From Megaleporinus macrocephalus (lineage: Eukaryota; Chordata; Actinopteri; Characiformes; Anostomidae), in NCBI GenBank assembly GCA_021613375.1, contig CM038709.1, positions 35,930,428 through 35,994,427 of the forward strand: a stretch of DNA of 64,000 bases, read 5' to 3'. A model generated the notes under the pieces. The model saw only the letters and a list, made by a program, of their open reading frames with translations, was not told the origin of the DNA and searched no databases. This document shows, in pieces, positions 11,640 through 23,369 of this stretch. The first letter of the stretch is position 1, and each line of letters starts with the position of its first letter. The position numbers and the translations under genes are program-made.

Positions 11640-14600
11640 GAATTATCCATATAGCAAATCATGACATTGTTAATACTAAACTAAGGTGAGTGGGGGTACA
11701 AAAAAAAAAAAACACATTAGTTGATCTGCTCCTATGCTTTTTCATGTATATGCATCTACCAACAAACCTGAAATGAATCAAGTGCCGCTGATACGGCTGC
11801 ATGATGTTAACACCAATTTTAATTCCTGAATTAATTATAATGAAGTTGCCATACTGATGTTTCTGTGGTTCTGAGCCAGTACACAGTAATTGTTTATGCC
11901 AGTGGATATTTACTGGAGTGATGGAGGTTAACTCCCCCAGCCTGTCACTTCTTTTTGTTTATCAGATTCAGCTTTTCCGTTCCCCCCTGCAGGCCATATA
12001 TCTTACCATCAGGATCGCATTACCAATTACTTCGGCCTGTGTGTGTGTATGCATGCATGCATGCACAGGCACAGAGGCTTGCATGTTCACTAACATAACT
12101 AAGTCCCTATGTATGAGTTTTCATGTGTGCTTGGTTGTTGTCTTGAATTAAATTGTTAACTGAAGATGACTTTGAACAGAGACCACCTTTTATGTAGACT
12201 AAGTGATGCATCATCAGGAAAAATATCAAACTGGTGATTCAAACAATATTTGGTTTATGGTTATATGGTATATGGTTTAAGGAAGATGCCAACAGACACA
12301 CAATAGCTCCAACTTACACTATGGAAAAGCATTTTTTTCCATAGCAAATGAATTGAGATGATGTTAGACAGAGACAATACCAATATACTGGTAAAGTGAG
12401 TGATTAAAGGGAAGAAAGACTAACAAACTGTCGTGGAAAACAGAAAGTGAGGGCAGGAAAAAAGGACAAAGGACGAGAGACTGGAGACAGTGGGTGGACC
12501 CCATGGGGTATGTCAGGTAGACGGGGACGGGCAGAGCACCTCGCCAGGGGGACAAGGAAGGACGAGAGGACACATGTCTCCAGGAGGACGCAACCAGCCG
12601 TGCGACTCCACAACCAGACGGGGTCAGCTGTCAGAGCAAAGCCTGCTGGGATAAGGCCAGGAGAACAGAACCCAGGCATTCAGTCATGTGGGAAGGAGAG
12701 AGAAATAGAACTGGAGAAATAGAGGGAGAGATATGAGCTCAAAAAGTTTCAACACTTTTGAAAAAGGAATATTAACTCCTCCGCATTAAAGCACACAATA
12801 ATTTTTAATGCTGCTACCAAATTTAAATCTACTAGTAGTTTGCTCAGAGGAACTCATGCAGTATCATTCATGTTTGATGTATGTTGGATTCAGTCAGTTC
12901 ATGTCCTATTTGACAACTTTGAAACTCTTTCATATGGTGGCTCTTTTTTTTTTTAGTTTATTTTTAGTTATAGAGGAATTTAGTTTTCCTCTATAACTAA
13001 AAGACTTCTTGAAAAGAAGCAATTATTACTGGTGTCACATTGTTAAGGCCTAATAATTTCCAGAAAAAAGAACCCACCACCACAACCCAACAAACCCCAC
13101 CATTACTGAGATAGATACAGCCAAGCTATCTCTCCCATGGCTCAGAACTTGAAAAGCTTATCAAAAGGACAATAAATAGGAAATCATGGTTTCTAATGGG
13201 TAGGACCAAAACAGATACCAAGTCCTTTTGGAGGTTCTAGATAATAAACTAAGAATATGAGTGGTAGTGTAAGCAGGTTCTAGTTAGTTGTTAGAAATGT
13301 TAAACTGTGGCGACAGAACTATGTCAGGATTTCTTCACTGACAGGCCCGCTGTAAAGCTGATACAAGATCACATGTATACATATGCTAATGTATGTAACA
13401 AAGACTCAGATGTTCTATATTTATCCCTCCTGTTATGTTCAACCATTAGAAATAGCAATAATGTTGCTTGATGCACTGTATGTTTAAATATATATATATT
13501 TCTCTTCATTAACATTATCTTTACCTCATTTATTATTAATAAATCAAAACTTATTTTTTACCCATAACAGACCATGGTTAATGTACTATAATTCACACAT
13601 TAACACATTTGTTATATTGATTATTTTAGTAAGACTTGTTTGCCATATGTTTCTATGATGGATTCATGTTGATAAATACAAACATAATATCTCTTCCAGG
13701 TCAAATAAAGAAATAAAGAAAAAATGTGCATCTGTGTGTTTAGTGAGGGAAATAGGCAATAACACTGTGTTTAAAATTTGAAAAGAAAACAAATCAGTCT
13801 AAATTTGATATTTTGACCCCTTTTAGCCACCATTCTCACTGCTGGGTTAAACTGATTTGAACATTATGTGTTGAACATAAACATACAGGGTGGCTGGAGA
13901 CATGTTAAATGTCATTTTCCATTTACATGTTAATTTAGACTAATTAAGCCCAGCAGAAAAGGTTTCATGCTCCAAAAATGATTACAAATATATTTCTATT
14001 ATTTTTACATTTTGTAACGGATCAACTCGACCTGCAACAGGAAGGTTAATCTATGGCCAAAACAAGTTCATGTGCGCCTGTGTTATCTTTCCGCTAACAT
14101 GCAACTTCCCATGGGAGACGTGGGATTTTTTCCAGGTTTTTACATTTATGGTCAAAACTGAGGGCCTAGCTTTAAAAATCAAAGTTAACCACTAAAAGAA
14201 CTATTTTAAATGTGTTCTCTTAACAGGTCTCCTGGTTGTGTAGAGAGTAGAAGCCAAGTTCTCTGGAAGCAGAAAAAGAAGTAACTGAATTGTAGATTAA
14301 TTTATGGCTCAGCGAAACAGTATTAAGTGAAGTAAATGTGAGCTGAGGAGAAAAATCTTTTAGATAGAATCTTCTGGGAGTGCACTCTCCTGTAACGTAG
14401 TGCTATGTCGGGGTGAGGTGAACAAACATTTAATCAAGATGGATTGGAATTGCCCAAAAATAATCCATAATCCACATAATCCAGATGTAATTGTATTTGC
14501 ACAAAGCATGTGTGTAAAAACTGAGGCAAGGTTAGGAGAGCTCTAAGAACAGGTACAGAGGGCAGTACTGTGCAAGAGACCAAAACCATTCATTTTATTT

Positions 14601-14980
14601 CCAATCAAAGCAGCCATTAATACTCTTTTTTCTTGTTATCCGTTCATGAAAATTAAGCAAACCTATTATCGTTGCAACTCTGGTAATATGTGTACATTAG
14701 GGAACTGGAGGCGCACAGATATCTTATTTATGCTGCAGCCTGACCTGGACCAGGTCATACCAACGAGTAAGGAAAAAAGAAAACCTAAAGGTAACAGAAA
14801 ACTAGAAAAATGCTTCAACGATTCACATACACTCAACTAGATATAATTTCAGATGTATTTAGAATAGCCACTCTTTACCATTATCATAGCTTTCATTCAA
14901 TTCAGGAGACTAACTTTAGTTCCTTAAAGTTTCAGCCTTAGAAGTTGGCTTAGCATTTTCTGCTTCTCACCATTCAAGTA
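11640..14980. other. Unassigned stretch with small repeats and one GC-rich patch
   Basis: No gene was recognised. It holds a short 'gcatgcatgcatgcatgc'-type repeat at about 12049-12064 and a GC- and purine-rich patch at about 12430-12720. The patch has 91-codon open frames on both strands, neither with a recognisable domain. It could be a transposon remnant or unique DNA. Confidence 0.4.
12962..13002. repeat. Perfect 17-bp hairpin, 7-nt loop
   Basis: The arms 'ttttagttatagaggaa' (12962-12978) and 'ttcctctataactaaaa' (12986-13002) are exact reverse complements around a 7-nt loop. The perfect match within otherwise old neutral-looking DNA suggests a recent origin. Confidence 0.8.
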
Positions 14981-14984
14981 TCCA

Positions 14985-15400
14985 AGATTCTTATGGTGGA
15001 ATGCAATGTTTACCTTTTCCTAAACACACCACTTCTCGCTTCTCATCTGTCTGCAGAACATTTTTTCCCTCAGAAAACTGCAGACGGGCAGCAATGTTCT
15101 TTTTGGAGAGCAGTGAGTTTCTCCTTACAACCCTGCCATGTACACTACTGGTGTTCAGTGTTCTCCTGTTGGTGGACTCATAAACCTTAACATTACCACT
15201 GTAAGAGAGGCTTTAGAAGTTACCCTATCTTGCTTTGTGACCTCATGGACCATTACCTGCCTTGCTTTAGGAGTGATGGACCACTCCTGGGAAGGAAACT
15301 GATGGTCTTGAATTTCCTCCATTTGTACACAAGCTGTCTGACTGTGGATGGTGAAGTTCAAACTATTTACAGATGCTTTCAAGCCTGAAAAGCATCAAGT
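14985..15400 (-). pseudogene. Tc1-like transposase relic, N-terminal HTH part
   Basis: On the minus strand 15382-15155 reads TPKARQVMVHEVTKQ, resembling the second helix-turn-helix region of Tc1-like transposases. A neighbouring frame then gives VHGRVVRRNSLLSKKNIAAR, the familiar linker before the catalytic domain. Frameshifts separate these pieces and no DDE core follows, so the copy is dead and truncated. Its position downstream, on the same strand, of a catalytic-domain relic (15.66-16.0 kb) suggests two separate insertions or a rearrangement. Confidence 0.75.
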
Positions 15401-15579
15401 ACTCATTTTTCAGAGGCCACTGAAAAACTTTATTGTCTATGCCATGATACAAACATGTGTTATAAGAATCTAACTTTGATAGATGTGTCTTTAAATAAAA
15501 CAGGACTGCCACTCACACCAGATCAAGGTCCCACTGATTGAAAACATCTGACTTTATTTTTTAACCTTCAAATTACTTG

Positions 15580-16545
15580 CTGATCCTAGAGGTTTGCATA
15601 CTTTCACTCACAGGTCCTGTTAAAAGGTTGGTTTCTTCAGCTTTTTTTATAGATGATCTCACATCCTTCTCATGCCTTCTCTGGTAGAAAGGGCATTCAT
15701 AGTCCATTGTGTGATTGCCAGGTGACCAGCAAAGCAGCTCCAAGTCATAACATTTCCACCACCATGCTTTACAGCTGGTATGAGCTTCATTTGATTAATT
15801 AGGTTTTCACCAAACATGGCTTCTGGCACTTTGGCCAAACAACTCTCACTTCTTTGTCCATAGCATGCTTTTCCAGAGGCCCTGTTCATTTTCTAGATAT
15901 TGATTAGCAATCTTTAGTCTTGCCCTGATGTTGTTTTTAGACAGCACAGTTCTGGACAGTTCTAAGTGTAAATGTTTCTGCTTCGACATAACCAGTCACA
16001 CACAGTTCTAAGGGTTATGTAAGGCAAGAAAGGACACATCTACAGCTGCATTCATAAAACCACCAAAACAGAGGAACCACAGCAGGCAGTGGTTTATACA
16101 AACATTAGATTTGGACATGACTAGGGGGCTTCTTGTCTCAGAATACTGTAGCCGTAGGCAGCATTTATCATGTTTCAGACACAGCCACCGTCTGCTCTTG
16201 TGTTAAATTTATTGGGGCATCCTGGCCTGACATTTTGGCAGTTATTTTAAATCTCCTGTACTTGTAGATGGTGATCTATATAGTAGAAAGATTTCTTTTT
16301 ACTGTTTTAGAAACATGTCTCAGATCACTTTCCAGGCTCATAGCAATTTACAATTTTCTTTCTGAAGGCCTAAGAGAGGTCTTTTGATCTAGGTATTGTA
16401 TTATGATACCACACAGTCCAAAAACAGACCAGATATCTGAGATTTAAATAAGACAGGTTCCTCCAAGATAGCATATAATGGTGCTCTATTCATTAGCATC
16501 TGATCAGGTTCACCTGATTTTTTTTTTATTTGCTATATCACTTTT
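15580..16545 (-). pseudogene. Tc1-like transposase relic, catalytic part
   Basis: The minus-strand frame 15889-15659 contains LIPAVKHGGGNVMTWSCF, the conserved core block of Tc1/mariner DDE transposases. Just upstream, frames near 15900-15960 read KTTSGQD and RARLKIANQYLENE, matching the preceding linker, but with shifts. Stops and frameshifts show it is inactive. The flanking DNA to about 16545 and down to about 15580 looks like the rest of the same element, but I could not fix the terminal inverted repeats. Confidence 0.75.
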
Positions 16546-16739
16546 TTCTCTATCTACATCACTATAGGTGCACCGATGAGGCATATTGTCAGTCAGTGGA
16601 CGTATATTGTAGTAGTTTTTTACAAACTGAACAGTGAAGTTAGAGACTTACCACTATGTTCAGATACAATTAGACCCATTAAAAACAAATTTACAATATT
16701 GTTGACTCACTACTTACTACTTACAATGGAGTAAAAACA

Positions 16740-17230
16740 GAACGCAGTTACCAAGGCAGTCAGGACGTCCTCAGCCTTATCTGAAGCAAGACCAGCGCTA
16801 AAGCCGTCGCAGTCCTTTGTCAGCTTTAAAACAGAGTTAACAAAAGCCCATTGAGCCTCCAAAACACATATTTAATCAAGTCTGGAGAATCTGTAAATGT
16901 TGTGTTTGCTTTTCGTGTTTTGCCTTATCGCCTCTTTAACGAGATTAAAGCTCGGCACAGGCATGGGTGGCGAGATAACATTCACAAGCTCGTCCTCCAA
17001 TGGGCCTCTCCTGCTATCTCTGCTTCTCTTAATGCCTTTCTCCATTTCCTCCCTCCCTTACTGTCTCTCTGGTGGTGCCTCTTCTGCACTCGTCCCTTGC
17101 TGCTCTGCAATTTCTATTCACCTGCACTTGTCCTGCATTTCTGATTATGTTTTCCAACTTTCCATCTCTCTTTATCATTTTGCCTCAGGCAATTTAAAGC
17201 CTGATTTCTCTCCCACCGCCTTATTAGAAA
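16740..17230. promoter_or_regulatory. Candidate conserved non-coding block
   Basis: Complex sequence with CpGs and homeobox-type AT motifs (TTTAATCAAG, CGAGATTAAAGC, GGCGAGATAAC) contrasts with the transposon relics on both sides. Open frames of 97 and 123 codons overlap in different frames and show no domain; they become Leu/Ser-rich in the CT-rich half after 17030. I judge it non-coding. Confidence 0.35.
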
Positions 17231-17231
17231 G

Positions 17232-17480
17232 TCCTACCCTGTACCTGGAGTACAGTTGGAGACTGTAGCCCATCTGTTGATGCACAGTTTGTGTTGGCCA
17301 TCCTCTTGCCTTTTGTCACTGGTCAATTTCTGACCACAGAAGCTCCCTTGGCTGGATATTTTTAGGTTTTGGATCAGTCTCAACCTGGCAGTGATGCTGA
17401 CAAGAGTGAAAACCAAAGCAACACCACTGTGTCTAATCGTAACAATGCGCCACAAACAAGACTTTACCGTTTCCGTGTTA
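17232..17480 (+). repeat. Partial copy of dispersed repeat (ctgtagcccatctgttg family)
   Basis: The segment 'ggagactgtagcccatctgt' through 'ttggctggatatttttaggt' and onward matches a dispersed repeat that I recall from otophysan fish genomes. A related fragment containing 'gcagcccatctgctgatgcg' is at about 29.5 kb here. Short open frames across it are incidental. Confidence 0.55.
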
Positions 17481-17924
17481 GTCTTGGTTTAGGCCCAGGG
17501 ACAGCATACTGTATATTAGCAAAACAAAATTTTGTGTATTTTTCTACTGCTAGCTATGCCAAAATGTACCAAATGTAAAAGATCTAGATTAAGGGCGTTT
17601 TGACACTAGAACTTTTTTGCTAACACTCTATTTGAAATGGTTGTTTTCCGATATCACAGATGCTCAACAGACTCTCTAGAACATAACAACATATCAATGA
17701 TGCATCAGTAGTGAAACATCTGAACACACTAGGTTCACACAGTAGATTATCAATAGATGTTTAATTAACTGTGTAAATAAGAATTATGAATTGCTGAATT
17801 CGGTTGGCTTTATTTAGAGGGTCCTAGTTTATAGCTGTAAATATTAACAGGGGAAGTCACAGAACATGTAACAGGTAGAATACCTGTAGATATGCTGCTG
17901 ACACCATCCTGTAACTGGAGTTTA

Positions 17925-18390
17925 ACTGGATTAGGGTTTGGTTAAGGTTAGGGTCAGGATTAGGGCCAGGGTGAGGGATAAGATTGAGATTTGGGTTGGG
18001 ATTAAAGTTAGGGCCAGGTTAAAGGTTTGGATTTGATGGTTTAATGGTAATGTTAATAACATTTTTTAAAAATCCCATAGACACACTCCAAAATCTTGTA
18101 GAAAGCATTTCCAGAAAAGCTGTTTATACCCAAAGCTGTTATATAAATGGTTTTTGGTCAAGATTTGGGTTGAGATTAAGTATAGGGTCAGGATTAGGGT
18201 TGAGGGTTTCATTTGAGGCATAAGGTTAGGATTGGGTTTTGGGTTAAGGTTAATGCTAGGATCAGTATTAGGGCCAGAGTGAGAGTGTGGATTTGGATTT
18301 GGGTCGAGGCTAATATTAGGGCTAGGATTAGGGCCTGGATTAGTTTTAGCATTAGGTTTTTGAGGTTAAAGTTTAGGATTAGGTGATGAT
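17925..18390. repeat. Degenerate TTAGGG-like tract, interrupted
   Basis: The plus strand is rich in GGTTAGGGTCAGGATTAGGG-type words with irregular spacing of about 6-12 bp, forming a worn simple array. It is broken at about 18071-18146 by a Tc1-like fragment. Its orientation is opposite to the CCCTAA-bearing minisatellite 6.3 kb upstream. Confidence 0.8.
18071..18146 (+). mobile_element. Fragment of a Tc1-like element
   Basis: 'cccatagacacactccaaaa' then 'tcttgtagaaagcatttcca' matches the 3' portion of the Tc1-like relic at 19491-19545, where 'cttgtagaaagccttcccag' occurs. Only about 75 bp is present, within the TTAGGG-like tract, so it may be an insertion or a template-switch patch. Confidence 0.65.
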
Positions 18391-18829
18391 TAAGTTTTGC
18401 TTAATGGAAGTAAAATATTAAGACTACTTTTTATTTAACATAGCAACAGTACATCTACTGTAGCTGAGCCCAGGAGCAGTCCAGAAAACAGGTCTCTGGT
18501 CCTCCTGAAACCTGTGGGCTGGGGGTCCCTTCCAGCCAACTGTGGTGCGATCCGCTGCATGTGTGGAAGATATCTTCTCCTGGCGCCACATGTGGGGTTG
18601 CATGATTGGCTCATTTTGTAATATCACTGCTTTAACTTATTGTGTTACTTGCCTTTTCTACTTTTGTGATGGTAAAAAAATGTTGTGGACAATAAGTGCT
18701 GTTCTTCACCACTTAAGTATTTGTAACTGCAAAAATTATATATTATGCATCAGTCCTGGTTGTGGACTTTAGCACAGCTAAACATGGGAGGGTTTGATGA
18801 CATCACTCTGTGTTTGCAACATTACATAT

Positions 18830-19662
18830 TGGTACTGAAATAGGATGCTACAATAGCAACAAGTCAGTTTATAAATGTATCTCCCTCTTAGATATAACAC
18901 AGTCAACTGTGAATGGTATTATTGAACTTTTAGGTGATTCTCAGGAAGCACAGTTCAGGAAGACAATGTAACAAAGTAAAAGAGTAGGGTCACTGAGTAC
19001 TGAGACGCATAGTGCATAAAAAAACACCAATGCTCTGCCTACTTGAAAGTCACAAAAACTGTGTGATGGGAGATTCATAGCATGGTTTTCTATGGCTGAG
19101 TAGCAGCATGCAAAGCTTACTTTACCATGCACAATACCAAGTGTCAGATGGACTGGTGTTAAGCATATCACCACTGGACTCTGGAACCATGGAAACATGT
19201 TCTGTGGAGTGACAAATCATGTTTCTATATCTGGCAGTCTAAAGGACCAGGTTTGGTAAATGCCAGGAGTATGTTAAATGTCTGACTGCAGTGTGCTGAC
19301 TTGCAGCTATGTGAAAGAGCCTTTTCTGATCCAGAATAACTTTCCCAGTGCACAAAGCAAGGTCCATAAATGGTTGGGCAAGTTTGGCATGGAAAAAAAT
19401 GACTGCCTGCAAAGAGCCTGGACATCGACCACACTTAATGTCTTTGGGGTAAACTAGAATGTCTGACCTTACAAACAATGGGCACACATTCCCATAGACA
19501 CAAATCTTGTAGAAAGCCTTCCCAGAAAAGTAAAAGCTCTTACCCGCTAGTTATACCCGCAAAGAAGGGGACCAACTTCATATTTATGCTGATAGATTTT
19601 AAATGGGAAGGTATAAAATCTCCTGTAGGTGTAATGTGTAGATGCCCCCATATAGTGTATGA
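18830..19662 (+). pseudogene. Tc1-like transposon relic
   Basis: Landmarks appear in the order expected for a fish Tc1 family. 'ccacagtcaactgtaa'-like sequence lies near 18898, the catalytic block lies near 19163-19230 (reading WTLEPWKHVLWSDKSCFYIW in one frame, with the first catalytic aspartate after LWS), 'gtgcacaaagcaaggtccat' is at 19349-19368, and the end 'ccatatagtgta' is near 19650. Frameshifts, stops and a deletion between the first and second catalytic blocks make it inactive. A second copy of the family is at 40.1-40.8 kb. Confidence 0.8.
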
Positions 19663-20345
19663 ATATGGCTTTTAGGAAAAGTATGGCTTCTTATTTTCAG
19701 TTTTTTTTTTCTTCCAAATATTATAATTAAAATGAATCTCATTTGATTACAAGGAAGAGGAATAAAATTAATTCATAAAGGTAGATGGCTATAAAGCCTT
19801 TTAATAAAAGAGTTTAAATTAAAGGTTTTTAATAAAAGCGAACAGCTTTAAATAAAAATTGATGGTATTAAATAAAAGTTGACAGTTCTGAATGATTGAA
19901 CCCTTATGAAATAAAACAGATTTAAATAAAAGGTGATAGTATAAATAGTAGATCTGTTATGTAAACATATATGCTAAGTTACTTTCATTTGACAATACCT
20001 TCTTTCTTAATGCTTACTTTTATTTAAATTTGTCTTTAAAAAAAGTTGTCTTGCCTTTTAGGGCCACCATAAAGAAGTAAGATAATACAAAATATTATTA
20101 TAAACTACAATAATAATTATTTAATTATTTATTACTTAATAATGTTTAAATAATAGTGTAAAATAATAAATATAAAAAAATAATGCACTATTAATTCAAT
20201 TAATGTGAAATATTATGATACATGTAAAATGCTATTTAATTGAATTAAAAACAAGTCAAGTTACAATAATAATATTACTGCCCATTTTCATAAACGGCTA
20301 TCCCATATCTGTGTTAATTCAGTCAGAATTATCAAACCAAAATCT
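19663..20345. other. AT-rich DNA with degenerate 'aaataaaag' repeat
   Basis: Between about 19780 and 19950 the words 'ttaaataaaag' and 'ttgatgg/ttgacag' recur at irregular 20-35 bp spacing, resembling a worn minisatellite. The rest to 20280 is very AT-rich with no genes. Confidence 0.5.
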
Positions 20346-20379
20346 TTAATGAATTTCTAAGCTAAATGCGTTACTGGTG

Positions 20380-21060
20380 CTCCGATTGAAATCCATTAAG
20401 AACCATCCAGAACCTTTTTGGCAGTGTTGGTGTGGAAACATCTCAGCCTGACAACAAAGTAGCAGAACACCCACCGCAAATAAACAGAAAAATAAAAAAA
20501 AGAAATAAAATGAGGGACGAAGAGCCTCAAACACATCTCATTGTATCTTCTCTCTGGGTGTTTTTCTATCTCTGCGGGGGGAAAAGGTTCCATTTTACAC
20601 CTTTCATTTAGGCACAAAAGACTCTGACAGCTTTCTCCTCACCTCCAGCCGCTGAAAGGAAATCTCCATTATTACCTTCCAAATTACCCCACTGCTTTAC
20701 AGATAAAGCCAAACATATTTGCCTCTTTGCGCCCAATAAACCTGTCAATCCGCCCGCAATGTAATACTGGCGACTCGGCCCAATGAGTTATGCTTTTAAT
20801 TCGATATATATGGAGGAGGAATCGGTGAACCTCCACCAGTGTGTGTGGCACAGATAAGTGTGTGATGTACGCACGGAGACTGGCAGCTCGGGGGCCAGGC
20901 ATCTGTATTATCTCTGGGTGTAATTTGCTCAATTCTATTATTGAAGCAGAGTTATGCGGTTATTAAATGTGTGCACTGTATACAAAATGGGCCGATGGCG
21001 CATTCGGTTGAGTTGTGATGGGAATTAGCATTTTTTTATTATTTAAGGCATGCCAAGACG
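20380..21060. promoter_or_regulatory. Strong candidate conserved regulatory block
   Basis: This is one of the longest complex stretches in the window: moderate GC, several CpGs, few simple repeats, and many transcription-factor-like words (CAATAAACCTGTCAATC, a FOX/MEIS-like pair; TTTTAATTCG; CAGATAA; ATTTGCTCAATT). Open frames on the minus strand (62-82 codons) have no domain signature. The composition is what is seen for ultra-conserved enhancers near developmental genes; the target gene is unknown. Confidence 0.4.
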
Positions 21061-21829
21061 TGGAAATGAAAGGACTATGATGTTTATTTTCTCCCTAAAA
21101 CTTGTTTATATGAAAAAGGGGTGTTTGTAGAAATATGATGAGGGGAATATCAGAGCTGCACTTATCAACCAAACCACCAACACTTTCTCAGGATGCTTCC
21201 ACTTCCACCATTTTTCTGAATTTCCACATAATAAAACCAATAAGGTGGAATCTGATCTTACCATCCTTATCCTTCCACTATGGATAGACAACTCAAAGCT
21301 ATGGTTCTAATAGGATGTGTAACTGAGTCCTACCTGAGTAAAGCAGAATAATGAACCGACCACCCCAGAGTTCAGACCTCAACATCGATGATTGTGTTTA
21401 GGATTACTTGGAAGGAGAAGATGCTAAATAAATGTTTGAGACTGAGATTACAGCTCCTGAAAGCTGTAATAAAAGCAAAGTGTGCACACAATTCATAGTA
21501 GCTTATGTCACAGTTGCACTGCTGTCATTTTGGTGGGCAACTCAGCAGTGGTTTATAATGAGGTAATGAAGTCATAACTGAAACATCGGCATACACTGAT
21601 ACAAGGCAGTACAACAACTTTTCTGAACGCTTACTTTGAAACTAGTTTTTAAAGCATATTTTATGGATACATTTAAGTGTTTCTTGTTTAAGTGTTGTAT
21701 TTATTTGATTTGCTGCTGCATATATAATAAAAAAATGCTCAAACTGTTGAGATTCCCTGCTGCCATGTGCCAAATTGCATACCAGTACCCTAAATAGTAA
21801 GAATTGTGCATATACCACTAGAAATGCAC

Positions 21830-22125
21830 TAATTAGTGTAGTAGATGAAGTATGAAAGTGTACTCATCAGTGTAGCAGGTGAAGTATAGAAGTGCACTCA
21901 TTAGTGTAGTAGGTGAAGTATATAAATGTACTCATTAGTGTAGTAGATAAAGTATACAAGTGTACTCAGCAGTGTAGCAGGTGAATTATAGAAGTGCACT
22001 CATTAGTGTAGTAGGTGAAGTGTATAAATGTACTCATTAGTGTAGTAGATAAAGTATAGAAGTGTACTCAGCAGTGTAGCAGGTGAATTATAGAAGTGCA
22101 CTCATTAGTGTAGTAGGTGAAGTAT
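21830..22125. repeat. 34-bp minisatellite with 102-bp higher-order period
   Basis: A 34-bp unit ('agtgtagtaggtgaagtata' followed by 'gaagtgcactcatt') repeats about nine times. Variants (gtagcaggtgaattata; gtagtaggtgaag; gtagtagataaag) recur in the same order, giving a three-unit, 102-bp higher-order repeat present about twice. A degenerate half unit may precede it near 21800. Confidence 0.9.
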
Positions 22126-22989
22126 ACAATTGTGTGGTTTGGAATGCAGATTTAGTTTAGCCAGTGAGACGTATTCAACAGTCTATCAGCTCCAGTGTCT
22201 GATTATAGCTTTGCTGTGCTCCTCATTAGCTAAACAGTAAACATCTCAAACACAAAGTTTAAGACGGTTCTTAATAACCATTTATTAATATTATTGAAAA
22301 CATTTACTGAGATAAGCTTTGTATTTACCAGCTTCTTGGTGACATTCATTCTACATTTATTGCATCTTAATATAACTGCAGCACCACTTAAGGTGGAATG
22401 GAAATCTTTTAATAAGAAGCTGTTGAAGAAGAGGCTAACTTCAGCTTTATATAGGCCTGAGTTTATTGTTTTAGAGCTTTGACAGTTTTGGAAGACACTT
22501 TTATTAGTTTCTGTAAAGTTTCATGCAGGGCAATGTTCTAAACTCTGGAGATGTGCAGGCTATATGGATTCATCAATCTAACTGGTCTCCTCATAGCATT
22601 TTCTGGAGGTTGAATTTAAAGTTTCCACTTAGCTCTTCATGTTTTCTGAGGTCATTCTGGTTAGTATTGTTTAGACTAGACAAGCACAGTCACAGCAAAG
22701 TCGGAGTTTATGCTTGATTTTCAAAACCATGCAAATAGGTCTTCTTAATGACATGATCAAATACTGTGAAATAGTCATTTTCTCCTCTTAATCTAAAAAC
22801 AATGATTGGAAGGCCCACTATGCTGCTACAAAGTACTGAAAGACCAACTGTCTTCTTTCCAAAGCCCAATAGCTCCATCCAGCATATTCGCAGGTGCACA
22901 ATGAAAAAGAATGGTTTCATAATGTGAGGTCCCACCAATGGGAGGTGTGTGTGTGGTGGAAGTCAGTGGGCAAGGGAATTATGTGGGTT

Positions 22990-23330
22990 GTCCCTGGCAA
23001 CCTACAAAATGAGAGCAAACTCATCCCACGTACACAAACACTCACACACAGTAAACCCCAATGTGTGAAGGACGAGCGTGCAGGTGCCAGCGGTTTGGAG
23101 ACGGCTGTGATTTATGAGGTCTTGTCACAGCGGCGGCGCCGTCACTGTCACAGGCCCCAGAGGAACACCGGGAAGTGGAGGTGTGCCCGCGCCGGGGTTA
23201 ACGGTGTCAACAGACTGTTTCATGGCTTGATGGGTGTCTATGATTACAGCATCAAAAAATGTAAAAAGCCCTGCGCATTTATTTTGACCTCTGTCTTACT
23301 CATCTCTGGAAATCCAGAGGGAGAAGGAAG
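22990..23330. promoter_or_regulatory. GC-rich candidate regulatory block
   Basis: The GC- and CpG-rich core around 23070-23210 includes 'cagcggcggcgccgtcactg'. It flanks a 150-codon plus-strand frame (22894-23346), whose translation is Arg/Gly-rich in the middle and shows no recognisable domain. No splice-site or start context convinced me it is coding, though a small unrecognised exon cannot be excluded. Confidence 0.35.
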
Positions 23331-23369
23331 TCAGGAAGAACACTGATTTTGATAGAGGAGATCTTATGT

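Noticed and set aside
22894..23346. 150-codon open frame as a possible gene
   Set aside because: It runs from AT-rich DNA through a GC-rich core with no recognisable domain and no convincing splice or promoter context. I kept the DNA as a candidate regulatory block.
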